Shown here piece by piece: positions 29,312-38,897 of a stretch of 40,360 nucleotides of DNA. The first letter of the stretch is position 1; each line of letters begins with the position of its first letter. Source of the DNA: a virus; the IMG/VR virus record IMGVR_UViG_3300032246_000169, positions 1 through 40,360 of that record. The stretch is one strand, 5' to 3'. The notes below the pieces were generated by a model that saw only the letters and a program-made list of their open reading frames with translations, ran no database searches and was not told where the DNA came from. The position numbers were made by a program, and so were the translations under genes.

Positions 29312-29805
29312 TATGCCGCCTTTATTCCGTAGAGTGTGGCGGTTGTGCCAGTTTTGAAATTATTTGCTGATGGAAATATGGAAATAGAAGTAATTGCGGC
29401 AGTTGAGCGCCATTGTCCTACACCCATTCTTGTATATCCTGCCCCATTGGTATTACCACTCCAAGTAGTCAATTGTGTTTTATATGTTGAACCAGCATAG
29501 GAAAATACTTCACCTGAATTAAAAAATGGAATTGTTGTGCTTGGATTTCCTTCGCTTGTTCTTATTGCATCAGCCGAAATGTCGCTTACAACACCAGCAG
29601 TTGAGACTGACCCATATAGTCCAGTCCAAGAATAGTTTGCTGCAGTATCGCCATTAAATCTGCTAGTAATATCACTAATGCTTGAGACAGTTCCAGTCAA
29701 TACCCATTTCAAATCAGTATAAGTCGCAGGTATAGAACTAAAGGTTATTGAAGCGGCAGCAGATGCAAGAGTCTGTGTTGCTATCGGTTCGTAAGTTGCA
29801 GCCAT
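29311..29805 (-). CDS. Fibre-associated protein, paralogue 2 of 3, 164 aa
   Basis: It is closely similar in layout to the downstream gene: IATQTLASAAASITFSSIPA, WRSTAAITSISIFP and ATLYGIKAA at equivalent positions, with a diverged middle. Tandem duplication is the likely origin. Conserved ends with a variable middle is the pattern expected when surface-exposed loops change to meet new receptors. Confidence 0.65.
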   Translation of the reverse strand: MAATYEPIATQTLASAAASITFSSIPATYTDLKWVLTGTVSSISDITSRFNGDTAANYSWTGLYGSVSTAGVVSDISADAIRTSEGNPSTTIPFFNSGEVFSYAGSTYKTQLTTWSGNTNGAGYTRMGVGQWRSTAAITSISIFPSANNFKTGTTATLYGIKAA

Positions 29806-29808
29806 TGT

Positions 29809-30384
29809 CTATGCTCCTTTGATTCCGTATAGGGCGAAGGTTGAACCAGTAACAAAGTTAGGTCCAATATTTGGCGTAATTTTTATAGAAGTAATTGCAG
29901 CAGTAGACATCCATAACCCTGAATCAATACCAATCCATTTGTTACCTGAAGCGGGAGAATTTTGGTCAAAACCTTCAAATGAGCGTATAGTTTTATATTT
30001 TGAAGTATTTGAATAATCAATAAAATCTAAAACTCCAACGCCAAACATACTTGCGTTTGTGTTGCCAGGAAATCCACCTAGTGCAATTGCATTTGCAGTA
30101 GTTTCAGCATAGACATTTGCGCTATCACCATTCAATGAATGGCTTCTATAATTAGTTGTAGTTGTATCTCCATTTATTTCTATTTTTGCAGAATCATTTA
30201 CCAAAGCACGACTTGTTTTTGCTAAATATCTAATTTGTAAAGATTTATAAGTGCCTACTATGCTATTGAAAGTAATGTTTGAGGCTGCAGTAGACAAAGT
30301 TATTGTTTGAATAGATTCAAAAGCGGCAGTGGAAATTTTACTTCCGCTTATTGAACTAGCCATTATTCCTAGAATTGGTGTCAT
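29809..30384 (-). CDS. Fibre-associated protein, paralogue 3 of 3, 191 aa
   Basis: This is the most diverged of the three, keeping FESIQTITLSTAASNITFNS, WMSTAAITSIKITP and FALYGIKGA. The start is taken as ATG 30384, overlapping the upstream stop as TAATG; ATG 30363, with AGGA upstream, would give an amino terminus more like its paralogues. A TTG at 30411 is less likely. Confidence 0.62.
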   Translation of the reverse strand: MTPILGIMASSISGSKISTAAFESIQTITLSTAASNITFNSIVGTYKSLQIRYLAKTSRALVNDSAKIEINGDTTTTNYRSHSLNGDSANVYAETTANAIALGGFPGNTNASMFGVGVLDFIDYSNTSKYKTIRSFEGFDQNSPASGNKWIGIDSGLWMSTAAITSIKITPNIGPNFVTGSTFALYGIKGA

Positions 30385-31280
30385 TATGCTAGGTCGCCAA
30401 CTACTAACCAAGAATTTGCTGCCAATTTGATTGCACTTGCAGCCGAGTTAGCCACTCTGAGTTTAGGAGTAGCACTTGTAGCGCCCGTTGAAATCACAGT
30501 TGTTGTTCCTGGAGTTGTTGCGCCGATAGTTGGTTGACCTGCTCCTGTAATCCATACAAAGTTGACCACAGTCCCAACCGCAAAGTTAAAAGTAGCATCT
30601 GTTGGAATATTGAACTGCTGTGTTGCAGCATTATTCATTGAGAATAGATAACCCTCATCACCACTTGCCAGCGTATAGGCAGCAGTTTTAGCAGAATAAC
30701 CAATTGTAGTCTTTGGTATTGTAATAATTGGTGAGGTCAAAGTTTTATTAGTAAGGGTCTGGGTTCCAGTAAGAGTAACATCACCTGCTGCACCAGCAGC
30801 CCATTTAATACCAGTAGCAGTAGTGCTATCTGCTGTAAGAACATAGTCATTAGTTCCTACTGAAATCTTAGATACAGTGCCACTGGCAGTTGCTACCAGA
30901 ACATCACCTTTAGCGGTTGCAGTTGATTGTGGAACTGCTGCATTAGCAGTTGTAACACCAGAAGTATAAAAGTTAAGATCATCAGAGGTCATAACGTGTT
31001 TTACTGAAGCACCACCATTATGCGTAATAGCAGATGAACCAGCGCGACCTCTTACAATAGTAAGGGAATCTGATGCAACTGCTGTAACAAAAACAATTTC
31101 TTCATTTGCAGTATCTGGGTCAATAGCAACTGTAAACTGGTCAACATTGCCAGCAGTCAACGAAATACCGCCCATAAGAGATGAGGCGGTTCCGGCAGTC
31201 ACTGTCATAGTTGTTGCACTACTTGACAATCCAGTAGCAAGGGTTGTTTCAATGCTTGTGCTTGAATATTTACGTGTCAT
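30384..31280 (-). CDS. Tail fibre-like protein, 298 aa
   Basis: The amino half has a beta pattern seen in phage baseplate/fibre proteins (IDPDTANEEIVFVTAVASDS, LTIVRGRAGSSAITHNGGAS). The middle has GDVTLTGTQTLTNKTLTSP, a short motif frequent in fibre shafts, and the end is a compact beta domain (PKLRVANSAASAIKLAANSW). It probably extends from the tail and contacts the host. The ATG is at 31280. Confidence 0.7.
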   Translation of the reverse strand: MTRKYSSTSIETTLATGLSSSATTMTVTAGTASSLMGGISLTAGNVDQFTVAIDPDTANEEIVFVTAVASDSLTIVRGRAGSSAITHNGGASVKHVMTSDDLNFYTSGVTTANAAVPQSTATAKGDVLVATASGTVSKISVGTNDYVLTADSTTATGIKWAAGAAGDVTLTGTQTLTNKTLTSPIITIPKTTIGYSAKTAAYTLASGDEGYLFSMNNAATQQFNIPTDATFNFAVGTVVNFVWITGAGQPTIGATTPGTTTVISTGATSATPKLRVANSAASAIKLAANSWLVVGDLA

Positions 31281-31289
31281 TTATTTTCC

Positions 31290-32192
31290 TTAACGTGTGT
31301 AATGGATTTTAGTAGGGTATCTTCCATAAAGTTTTGCACTTTCTTCTTGAAGCCTCTGGTTATATAAGGCAAAAAGATATTTCGAAGCACTAACACCAGC
31401 AGTTGATGGTAGTTTTGAATCCGCACTATCTGACTCAGCAGAAGTCAAATTAATACGACCAGCGTCAAGGTAAGACAGAAGTTTATATGATGCGCCAAGG
31501 ATAATAACATCCCTACAAGTTTCTGGTAGTCCAGATACATCTGCAAAGTTTTCAGTGTTTGAATCTAATCCATTTGGTTGTGCTGTATACCATACTTGGA
31601 CTGTTCGTCCAGGAGTAATTGCGTCATAGATTGTTACAGTAGAGTTAGAATTGAATGCTGTGGCATTAGCCATCTTGTCCATTCTCCAACGCTTAACTGG
31701 CAACCATTCTTTAGTAGGTCCTACAGTTTCCCAAGTTACAGCCAATACATCTTCAGCATCATCTGGTAGGGCGTAGGTAGATACTACTGCATTGAATGTA
31801 AATGTTGCAGATTGAATAGACCATAACTTTGGAAAGACAGAGTTGATTGTATCGTTGATGGCTTGTTTAATAATTATTTTAGGGAAAGTTGGGGATAGTG
31901 TTACCTGTGCATACTGAGAGTGTGGGGCTGGTGAGGTATTAGAATACCCACGACCAAAACCTGGTATAACGTTTAGTGTGCTAGAGGTTTTATCAAATGA
32001 GTCAATCCAGATAAGTTCGTCATCAATCTCAATAATACCTTTTGCAAGGTTAGACGATGATCCAATCTGAACAGAAGTTCCAGTAGTTGTTAAACCAGAA
32101 CTATTGGCAAGATAAGTAATGCGGTCTTGACGCATAGTGTATCCAGCCAGATTGGCTCTGACCTCATCAACCATATCTTTTAGCGTTGCCAT
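31290..32192 (-). CDS. Tail or head-tail connector protein, 300 aa
   Basis: The start ATG 32192 has AAGGAG upstream and overlaps the preceding small gene's stop; an in-frame codon at 32255 would add 21 basic, unlikely residues. The amino part is helical (LKDMVDEVRANLAGYTMRQD), then follow a beta segment (EIDDELIWIDSFDKTS) and a helical end with a Tyr/Arg-rich tail. Adaptor or gatekeeper proteins in podovirus-like actinophages have this style, but I cannot fix the role. Confidence 0.6.
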   Translation of the reverse strand: MATLKDMVDEVRANLAGYTMRQDRITYLANSSGLTTTGTSVQIGSSSNLAKGIIEIDDELIWIDSFDKTSSTLNVIPGFGRGYSNTSPAPHSQYAQVTLSPTFPKIIIKQAINDTINSVFPKLWSIQSATFTFNAVVSTYALPDDAEDVLAVTWETVGPTKEWLPVKRWRMDKMANATAFNSNSTVTIYDAITPGRTVQVWYTAQPNGLDSNTENFADVSGLPETCRDVIILGASYKLLSYLDAGRINLTSAESDSADSKLPSTAGVSASKYLFALYNQRLQEESAKLYGRYPTKIHYTR

Positions 32193-32344
32193 TATTCTCC
32201 TTCTAGGATTGTTTCTTGGGTAAGGACATAATCGCCTTGCCCACAAACATTGCATTTTGTCATTACTTGCTGATCTTCAGGGTTGCGGATTTCAATATAG
32301 AAATGGTTGCAACAATCTGAACTGTATTCGTATTTAATAGCCAT
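32192..32344 (-). CDS. Small zinc-binding protein, 50 aa
   Basis: ATG 32344 follows GGAG in the upstream spacer. The product has DCCNHFY (residues 10-16) and KCNVCGQGDY (31-40), together a plausible Cys/His zinc site. Its last codons hold the ribosome site of the next gene, and the stop overlaps that ATG as TAATG. The role is unknown; its place among fibre genes is unusual for a zinc protein. Confidence 0.65.
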   Translation of the reverse strand: MAIKYEYSSDCCNHFYIEIRNPEDQQVMTKCNVCGQGDYVLTQETILEGE

Positions 32345-32353
32345 AGTTTCTCC

Positions 32354-33172
32354 TTAGTAGTAAAGTCTAACTTCGCCGCGACCACCAGCGCCGCCAGTTC
32401 CTAGTGTAGAAGCACCGCCACCACCGCCACCACCATCTCCACCAGCGCCGCCATTGTTTGCAGAAGCATTTGCACCAGCACCAGAAATTCCAGCACCTCC
32501 ACCGCCACCACCAAAAGTTATTCCTGTTCCAGATGAGCCAGTTCCACCAGCAAAGAAATCGCCAGTTCCGCCAGCACCGCCTGTGCCTGTTCCTGTTGTT
32601 CCTACTGCTCCACCACCACCAGTAATTAGTCCTCTTCCACCAGCAGTTGCAGTTTGTGTTCCTGTTGCTGTATTTGAACCATTACCACCACCTGATGAAA
32701 CGCCAGCACTTTGAGCGCCTGCTGCATAACCAACATTTTGAAAAGTAGCAGAAGGAGCACCTGTATAAGAAATAGTTGATGTAGTGCTATTGCCTGGAGT
32801 TGTTACTCCACCACCAGCACCACCATTTTGTGCGGTTGTGCTGCCTGAACCTCCACCAGCAATTACCATTCCGTAAATACTTTGACCACCATTAGCACCA
32901 TTTGTGGCAGTTCCACCAGCACCACCTGCACCTACTGTTACTGATGTTGAAACATAAGTCCAACCAGCAGAGTATCCACCTGCTCCACCACCACCGTTAC
33001 CACCAGTTGTCTGTGTGCCACCGCCTCCGCCACCGCCAATAACAACTGCATAAACTCTTTGAATACCAGTTGGAATTACAACAGATGTTGATGAAGCAGT
33101 TAAAGTTTGTTGCAGTTTGAGTCCGTAAGGAGTGTCAGTAAATGAAGGATTGCTGTAAATAGATACGCTCAT
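32354..33172 (-). CDS. Glycine-rich fibre/adhesin protein, paralogue A, 272 aa
   Basis: It has a 50-residue beta-type amino domain (YGLKLQQTLTASSTSVVIPT, RVYAVVIGGGGGGG), then about 200 residues dominated by Gly with Ala, Ser and Thr, ending GRGEVRLYY. Long Gly runs of this kind form polyglycine-II helix bundles in the gp38 receptor-binding adhesins of some T4-like phages; likeness here is in composition. It would sit at a fibre tip and bind the host. It is one of three tandem relatives. Confidence 0.72.
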   Translation of the reverse strand: MSVSIYSNPSFTDTPYGLKLQQTLTASSTSVVIPTGIQRVYAVVIGGGGGGGTQTTGGNGGGGAGGYSAGWTYVSTSVTVGAGGAGGTATNGANGGQSIYGMVIAGGGSGSTTAQNGGAGGGVTTPGNSTTSTISYTGAPSATFQNVGYAAGAQSAGVSSGGGNGSNTATGTQTATAGGRGLITGGGGAVGTTGTGTGGAGGTGDFFAGGTGSSGTGITFGGGGGGAGISGAGANASANNGGAGGDGGGGGGGASTLGTGGAGGRGEVRLYY

Positions 33173-33184
33173 AGTTGTTCCATT

Positions 33185-34081
33185 CTAGTAGAAAAGATAA
33201 AGAATTCCTGCGCCGCCTGCACCATTAGTGCTACCTGACGCACCACCGCCACCACCAAGACCACCTGCGCCACCTGTGCCACCTACGGCAGATGAACCAT
33301 TTCCTGCAATTCCAGCACCACCGCCGCCACCAGTAGTTGCAGATGTGCTAGTTGCTCCAGACCCACCAGTTGTTATTACACCTGTAAGAATGTTTATACC
33401 ATTACCACCATTGCCACCAATTCTAGTGCCAGTTGTTGAGGTTGCAGCCCCTCCACCACCACCTACTAAGCCTGAACCGCCATTTCCGCCAGTATTTGTT
33501 TGAGAACCTGAAAGTCCTGCATACCCACCGCTTCCGCCAGATATTCCATTTCCGCCATTTCCTCCAACAGTTACATTTCCTGATACTCCACCACCACCAC
33601 CTGCGCCATTACCGCCACTAGAACCACTAGCCGATGAACTGGCGCTTCCTCCTGGAATTCCCCAATAATTAGTTGAGCCAGCAGAACCAGCGCCAGCAGT
33701 TCCGCCAGCACCACCACCAAGTATTGGTGTTGTTAGATTTCCACCACCACCACCTGCAATTACATTTCCATATCGCGTATAACCACCAGACCCACTTGTT
33801 GCAGCACCAACTACACAAGTAGAAACTGCAAGGCTCCAGCCCCACGCAACACCGCCACCACCGCCACCATATGACCCATTTCCACCAGCACCAACTGCGA
33901 TAGCATAAACAAAAGTTATGCCAGCAGGAATAGTTACCGAAGTATCTCCCGCATTCTTTGTCTGTTGAAGTTGAAGTCCATACGGCAAAACAAAATGAGT
34001 ATTAGTCCAAGGCGTTACAGTAGAACTCTGCATACCAGTTGATACTGGATTACCTGCTTGTCCTTTGCGGTTTATTGTCAT
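33185..34081 (-). CDS. Glycine-rich fibre/adhesin protein, paralogue B, 298 aa
   Basis: It shares LPYGLQLQQTKNAGDTSVTI and the VYAIAVGA turn with paralogue C, then alternates Gly runs with short polar loops (NYWGIPGGSASS, GINILTGVITTGG) and ends GGAGILYLFY. The loops differ between paralogues while the Gly frame stays, as expected for a receptor-binding scaffold. It starts at ATG 34081. Confidence 0.74.
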   Translation of the reverse strand: MTINRKGQAGNPVSTGMQSSTVTPWTNTHFVLPYGLQLQQTKNAGDTSVTIPAGITFVYAIAVGAGGNGSYGGGGGGVAWGWSLAVSTCVVGAATSGSGGYTRYGNVIAGGGGGNLTTPILGGGAGGTAGAGSAGSTNYWGIPGGSASSSASGSSGGNGAGGGGGVSGNVTVGGNGGNGISGGSGGYAGLSGSQTNTGGNGGSGLVGGGGGAATSTTGTRIGGNGGNGINILTGVITTGGSGATSTSATTGGGGGAGIAGNGSSAVGGTGGAGGLGGGGGASGSTNGAGGAGILYLFY

Positions 34082-34090
34082 AGTTTGCTC

Positions 34091-34996
34091 CTAATAAAAA
34101 AGGTAAAGAATCCCTGCGCCGCCTACTGCGCCAATTCCACCACCGCCGCCACCGCCACCACCCAAACCACCAGAACCACCAGTGCTACCTGCTGCAGCAG
34201 TTCCATTACCTACAACTCCACCACCACCACCGCTAGCGCCAGTAAGACCTGAACCAACAGTTCCACCAGCACCGCCTGTTGTTATTGCGCCAGTCAAAAT
34301 GTTTATTCCAGTTCCGCCTGCACCACCAACATTTGATGTTGTAGAACTTATCGCTCTACCACCACCACCGCCAACTAAACCATTACCACCTACACCACCA
34401 GTATTTGTTGCTGAACCAGCACCTTGTGAAACACTACCCCCACCACCTGAAATACCATCTCCACCAGCGCCACCAACAACTCCATTTGTTGAAGTGCTTG
34501 CACCACCACCAGCACCTGAACCTGACTGACCTTTACCGCCACTAGCGCCAGCAGTCCCACCAGGAATACCCCAGTAGTTAGTGGAACCATTAGCAGTCGC
34601 GCCACCTGCGCCGCCAAGAGTTCCAGCACCAGCAGAAGTTCCACCACCGCCAGCAATAATATTTCCATAGCGTGTATATCCGCCCGAACCACTAATAGCA
34701 CCGCCAGCGCCAACAATGCAAGAGGAAGTTGCTATTGTCCAACCCCAGGAAATCCCACCACCGCCGCCGCCTGAACCACCAGTTAAACCACCGCCGCCAC
34801 CGCCTACTGCAATGGCATAAACAAAAGTTATACCAGTAGGAATAGTTACTGATGTGGTTCCTGTATTTATAGTCTGTTGTAAGCGCAAGCCGTAAGGCAG
34901 TATCCAATGTGTATTAGCCCTAGGTGTTTCATTATCACCTCGTATTTGGTTTCTTACTGGACCAGCAACTTGTCCTCTGCGAGAAGGATTAGCCAT
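34091..34996 (-). CDS. Glycine-rich fibre/adhesin protein, paralogue C, 301 aa
   Basis: It is nearest to paralogue B, with the same opening (LPYGLRLQQTINTGTTSVTI), the same NYWGIPGGTAG and GINILTGAITTGG segments and the same GGAGILYLFY ending. The likely origin is recent tandem duplication. The ATG overlaps the upstream stop at 34996. Confidence 0.74.
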   Translation of the reverse strand: MANPSRRGQVAGPVRNQIRGDNETPRANTHWILPYGLRLQQTINTGTTSVTIPTGITFVYAIAVGGGGGGLTGGSGGGGGGISWGWTIATSSCIVGAGGAISGSGGYTRYGNIIAGGGGTSAGAGTLGGAGGATANGSTNYWGIPGGTAGASGGKGQSGSGAGGGASTSTNGVVGGAGGDGISGGGGSVSQGAGSATNTGGVGGNGLVGGGGGRAISSTTSNVGGAGGTGINILTGAITTGGAGGTVGSGLTGASGGGGGVVGNGTAAAGSTGGSGGLGGGGGGGGGIGAVGGAGILYLFY

Positions 34997-35358
34997 TAGG
35001 AAATCCTATTTACATAACCTGAAATCGTAACTACTGAGGCAGTTGCGGCAAATGCGCGAGTTGTTGTCGCGTTTGTGCCATCGCCTGTTAGCGGAAGTCC
35101 AGCAACAATAAGAACATCACCTGATTGTGGTGAAAGAGTAATTGGCTTAGCATTTTGAACTGCGCCTGTTCCACCAAATTGAACTGTTAGCAATACTGGA
35201 GAAGTTGAAGTGTTGTTGGCGTATAACCAAACCTCGTCAATGATTGATGATGAAGTTCCTGTGGCGTGGATAGTTGTGCCAGTTGAAGCAGTCTGAACAA
35301 CTGTAATTGGTTGCCCTTGTGATGACGCTGAAAGTAATACCTTTGTATAAGTTGCCAT
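34996..35358 (-). CDS. Small beta-rich structural protein, 120 aa
   Basis: The protein (MATYTKVLLSASSQGQPITV...) is a predicted all-beta domain with many Thr and Ser. KVLLS near the start and DEVWLYANNTSTSPVLLTVQ in the middle resemble small tail-decoration or fibre-base domains in other phages. It is located between collagen-like and Gly-rich fibre genes. I do not assign a family. Confidence 0.62.
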   Translation of the reverse strand: MATYTKVLLSASSQGQPITVVQTASTGTTIHATGTSSSIIDEVWLYANNTSTSPVLLTVQFGGTGAVQNAKPITLSPQSGDVLIVAGLPLTGDGTNATTTRAFAATASVVTISGYVNRIS

Positions 35359-35366
35359 TTATATTC

Positions 35367-36409
<1,043 letters not shown>

Positions 36410-36413
<4 letters not shown>

Positions 36414-36751
36414 TGAGTCACCGAAGGTGTTACTACAAATTTCCCTTCAAGCAAACGTGTAACTACAGTTCCTGAATTAAGAACTAAGTCATAGACATAC
36501 TTGGCAGGAGTAAAAGCACCTGTGGTAGCGGCATCAATAGTTACTGCTACAGTCCCCAGAGCACCACCTAAAACAATTTTACCATTAGCATTAGTAGCAA
36601 CAACAGTAGTTGTATTCGCCCCAATGAATGGTCGCACTGTCATAGTAGCGGTATAGCCAGTAAGGTTCCAAGGAGTATCAGAAGTCTTAATTGTAAAGTT
36701 AAATGTAAAGGTAGCGCCTTCTTCACAGACTAAGTTATGTTTAGCACTCAT
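36410..36751 (-). CDS. Ig-like small tail protein, 113 aa
   Basis: This all-beta protein ([53 protein letters not shown]) has the style of small baseplate/fibre-anchoring domains found in many phages just before fibre genes. It is coupled both ways by short overlaps. The call rests on general resemblance and position. Confidence 0.6.
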
Positions 36752-37020
36752 TACATATTCACCCTTCTAAGAGCCTCGACTGGTCCAAGTCCTACAGTTC
36801 CAGCAATAGCATTGCAAGCACCTTGCAGGTCTTGCCATTGACTAATAGGCAATCCAGCGTAGATATTACAAGCACCAGTAGCAGAAAGACCAGTTGTGCC
36901 AGCAAGTTTATTTGCCGCACCCTCGTCATCTAGAAACTTGTCCATTGTTGGGTATGTCCCACCATTGGCAAGACGATTTAGTTCTGCAACTAACGTTGTG
37001 CCTGCTCTACCTGTTGCCAT
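36751..37020 (-). CDS. Unknown protein, 89 aa
   Basis: This helical small protein has LNRLANGGTYPTMDKFLDDE near the start and two internally similar stretches, AANKLAGTTGLSATGACNIY and ACNAIAGTVGLGPVEALRR, which may reflect an internal duplication of about 30 residues. No family is recognised. It lies between the glycosyltransferase and fibre genes. Confidence 0.6.
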   Translation of the reverse strand: MATGRAGTTLVAELNRLANGGTYPTMDKFLDDEGAANKLAGTTGLSATGACNIYAGLPISQWQDLQGACNAIAGTVGLGPVEALRRVNM

Positions 37021-37026
37021 TGGTTA

Positions 37027-37746
37027 CTACTTTCTGTGATGTTTTGGTAATATAATATTTGATTTTTTCTCTGCACCAGCAAAGAATGCGGCGTAGTAAT
37101 GCTCATCAAAAGAGAAACGTTTCATATGAGGAACGGTTGCTCCTGTATGGCAATACAATGGAACTTCGACTTGGTCGCATAGGGCGAAGAAGAATATATC
37201 TTCACCTATGAATTTAGTTCCTCTGCCCATTTCCATAAACATTTGTCCATCTGGTGCTACTTCCATTACCTTGTCAACTACGCTTCTATGCATCAGGATA
37301 AATCCAAAACCTGCTGCTTCTGCTTTGATTAGTTGATTCTTAGGTAAGGGGTGAACTCTGGATAAACCAAAAGTTCCATCACCTTTATTGGTAAAGTTAA
37401 AGACTGTTGGCATTGGAACCATTAAAGGTTCTTCTGGGTTATCTGTCGTGAAGTAAACTCCACTAACTAATGGGCGTTCTGTTGCATCTTTGTTATCCCA
37501 CAGAAGTTTGAACTTCTCTGGACTAATGACCACATCTGAATCTACCCAAAGCAACCAGTCAGACTTATTGCTTTTATGCCAGAATTCAATTACATTTTGT
37601 CTTTGTCTTGCAATCTGATTGCCACCACTGCGAATTGTTGAAGCAAAAGTTATACCAGACTTTACCAATACATCAGTAATGCCTTGCATAAATTTACCAT
37701 CTACCATACCATTATCGCACCAAGCGATTGATACTGTCTCTTGCAT
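37027..37746 (-). CDS. GT-A type glycosyltransferase
   Basis: This 239-residue enzyme transfers a sugar from a nucleotide sugar. WLLWVDSDVVI (64-74) holds the metal-binding Asp-x-Asp (69/71), GGNQIARQRQNVIEFW (41-56) matches the nucleotide-binding side, and GEDIFFFALCD (181-191) with a later His gives the acceptor/catalytic end. It is embedded among structural genes, so its acceptor may be a virion protein such as the Thr/Ser-rich fibres, though modification of host surface sugars is also possible. ATG 37746. Confidence 0.78.
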   Translation of the reverse strand: MQETVSIAWCDNGMVDGKFMQGITDVLVKSGITFASTIRSGGNQIARQRQNVIEFWHKSNKSDWLLWVDSDVVISPEKFKLLWDNKDATERPLVSGVYFTTDNPEEPLMVPMPTVFNFTNKGDGTFGLSRVHPLPKNQLIKAEAAGFGFILMHRSVVDKVMEVAPDGQMFMEMGRGTKFIGEDIFFFALCDQVEVPLYCHTGATVPHMKRFSFDEHYYAAFFAGAEKKSNIILPKHHRK

Positions 37747-37760
37747 TGTCCCCTGCTTTC

Positions 37761-37913
37761 TTATTTTCTTTTTGCTGCTGCGTTATCTATAAGATTTGGA
37801 TAAGGTCTTCCTGCTGCTTTGGCAGAGGCTTTAGCCTTTGTCTTCTGCGCTGGAGTTAATGGAGTAGATTTCTTGTTAGGGTTCTTCTTATCCCAAAATG
37901 CTTTCTTCTTCAT
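37761..37913 (-). CDS. Lys-rich tiny protein, 50 aa
   Basis: It is very basic (MKKKAFWDKKNPNKKSTPLT) and otherwise Ala/Lys. ATG 37913 overlaps the previous stop as ATGA, and the gene fills the space before the glycosyltransferase. No family is recognised. It belongs to a run of six short, mostly basic, coupled genes that could be DNA-associated or virion-internal. Confidence 0.6.
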   Translation of the reverse strand: MKKKAFWDKKNPNKKSTPLTPAQKTKAKASAKAAGRPYPNLIDNAAAKRK

Positions 37914-38200
37914 TTTTTACCTTTGTTTCTTTTAGATATTGCCGCTGCCTTCTTCTTGGCATCAGCCTTTGAACTAGCACCCCAAGCATTTAAAGACAAT
38001 AGCAACCGTGTAGGTTCACCATTAGGCTTACGCTCAGGTCCAGGAGCCCCACCCATACGGGCTAAGAAGGAGGCCCTGCGTGGGTTATCGCCACTCTTAA
38101 CTGGTGGTCTTAATGTTCCACCTTTATAAGATGCTCTACCCTTTGCATTCAAGCCTCCCTTAGGATTCTTGCCTTCTTTACGTGTCCACGCTGCTGTCAT
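37910..38200 (-). CDS. Basic conserved-looking phage protein, 96 aa
   Basis: Its sequence begins MTAAWTRKEGKNPKGGLNAK and contains NPRRASFLARMGGAPGPE and NGEPTRLLLSLNAWGASS. I recall similar small basic proteins from aquatic phages, but I cannot name the family with certainty. The strong basic charge and its place near the capsid gene suggest contact with packaged DNA or the capsid inner face. This is inference. Confidence 0.65.
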   Translation of the reverse strand: MTAAWTRKEGKNPKGGLNAKGRASYKGGTLRPPVKSGDNPRRASFLARMGGAPGPERKPNGEPTRLLLSLNAWGASSKADAKKKAAAISKRNKGKK

Positions 38201-38209
38201 AGTTGTCCC

Positions 38210-38341
38210 TTATTTTGCTCTAGTATCTCTTGCTGGTCTATTAACTACAGGACCAGTTTTTACTTTAGGTTGTTTTGATACAATGCCCATCTTTGTAAGA
38301 TTGACCTTGACAGCCTTACCTTTAGGCTTGTTGACCTTCAC
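38210..38341 (-). CDS. Lys-rich tiny protein, 43 aa
   Basis: It starts at GTG 38341, overlapping the previous stop by one base (TAGTG). The product VKVNKPKGKAVKVNLTKMGI... is strongly basic with Val/Lys alternation. No ribosome site is strong, so coupling to the upstream gene is the main support. The function is unknown. Confidence 0.5.
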   Translation of the reverse strand: MKVNKPKGKAVKVNLTKMGIVSKQPKVKTGPVVNRPARDTRAK

Positions 38342-38622
38342 TACATACCACGTGGATTCATAGCGCCGCGAGGTGCTGTTTTCTTAGGGGCCTCTGGTCC
38401 AGGTGAATTCTTTGGTGTGTAAACAGCATTTTGAAAACGTGTATCACCATATAGGCGACGGACACCTTCTGCAAAAGCCTTTGCTGATGAGTCATCTTTA
38501 GATGAAGCAACTGCACCTTTAACACTTTTAAGTGCGGCAGTCATACCCATTTTCTTAATGTCGTCAATCGTCTTTTGTGATACCTTTGTCTTAAGATCCC
38601 ACTTGCTCTTATCTATAGCCAT
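38341..38622 (-). CDS. Unknown protein, 93 aa
   Basis: It has a helical amino half (KTKVSQKTIDDIKKMGMTAA, AFAEGVRRLYGDTRFQNAVY) and a basic Pro-rich tail (PGPEAPKKTAPRGAMNPRGM). The ATG overlaps the upstream stop as TAATG. No family is recognised. The segment FAEGVRRLYG looks like a stable helix that could pack in a virion complex. Confidence 0.62.
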   Translation of the reverse strand: MAIDKSKWDLKTKVSQKTIDDIKKMGMTAALKSVKGAVASSKDDSSAKAFAEGVRRLYGDTRFQNAVYTPKNSPGPEAPKKTAPRGAMNPRGM

Positions 38623-38897
38623 TATTTCTTGCCTTTCTTAGTAGTTTTAATTTGATTTCCTGTTTTATCATCATAACGGCGACCTTGTGTAAGAGCACCA
38701 ATCATTTGACCAAATTGTGAATCTTGGTTTTGGCGAGAAACATTTGCTTGACCTTGGTAAAACTCTCGACCTTTGCCGCCTTGAGCCATATCATTTGGTG
38801 GATACGTGCTACCTTTGTAAGAATTTTCTGAAGTTTTATTCATAGCCTTTTTTAAATCTTTGGCTTCCTTCATCAAATTTTCTAGATAACTTGCCAT
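38622..38897 (-). CDS. Unknown protein, 91 aa
   Basis: A short amphipathic helix at the start (MASYLENLMKEAKDLKKAMN) is followed by a polar, Gln/Gly/Lys-rich probably disordered region ending KTTKKGKK. It abuts the Met/Lys-rich gene upstream. No family is recognised. Confidence 0.6.
   Translation of the reverse strand: MASYLENLMKEAKDLKKAMNKTSENSYKGSTYPPNDMAQGGKGREFYQGQANVSRQNQDSQFGQMIGALTQGRRYDDKTGNQIKTTKKGKK

Noticed and set aside
32454-34529. Long Pro/Ala-rich plus-strand reading frames opposite the Gly-rich genes
   Set aside because: They are mirror images of Gly codons on the other strand (GGN read as NCC), have no ribosome sites and fall inside confident fibre genes.
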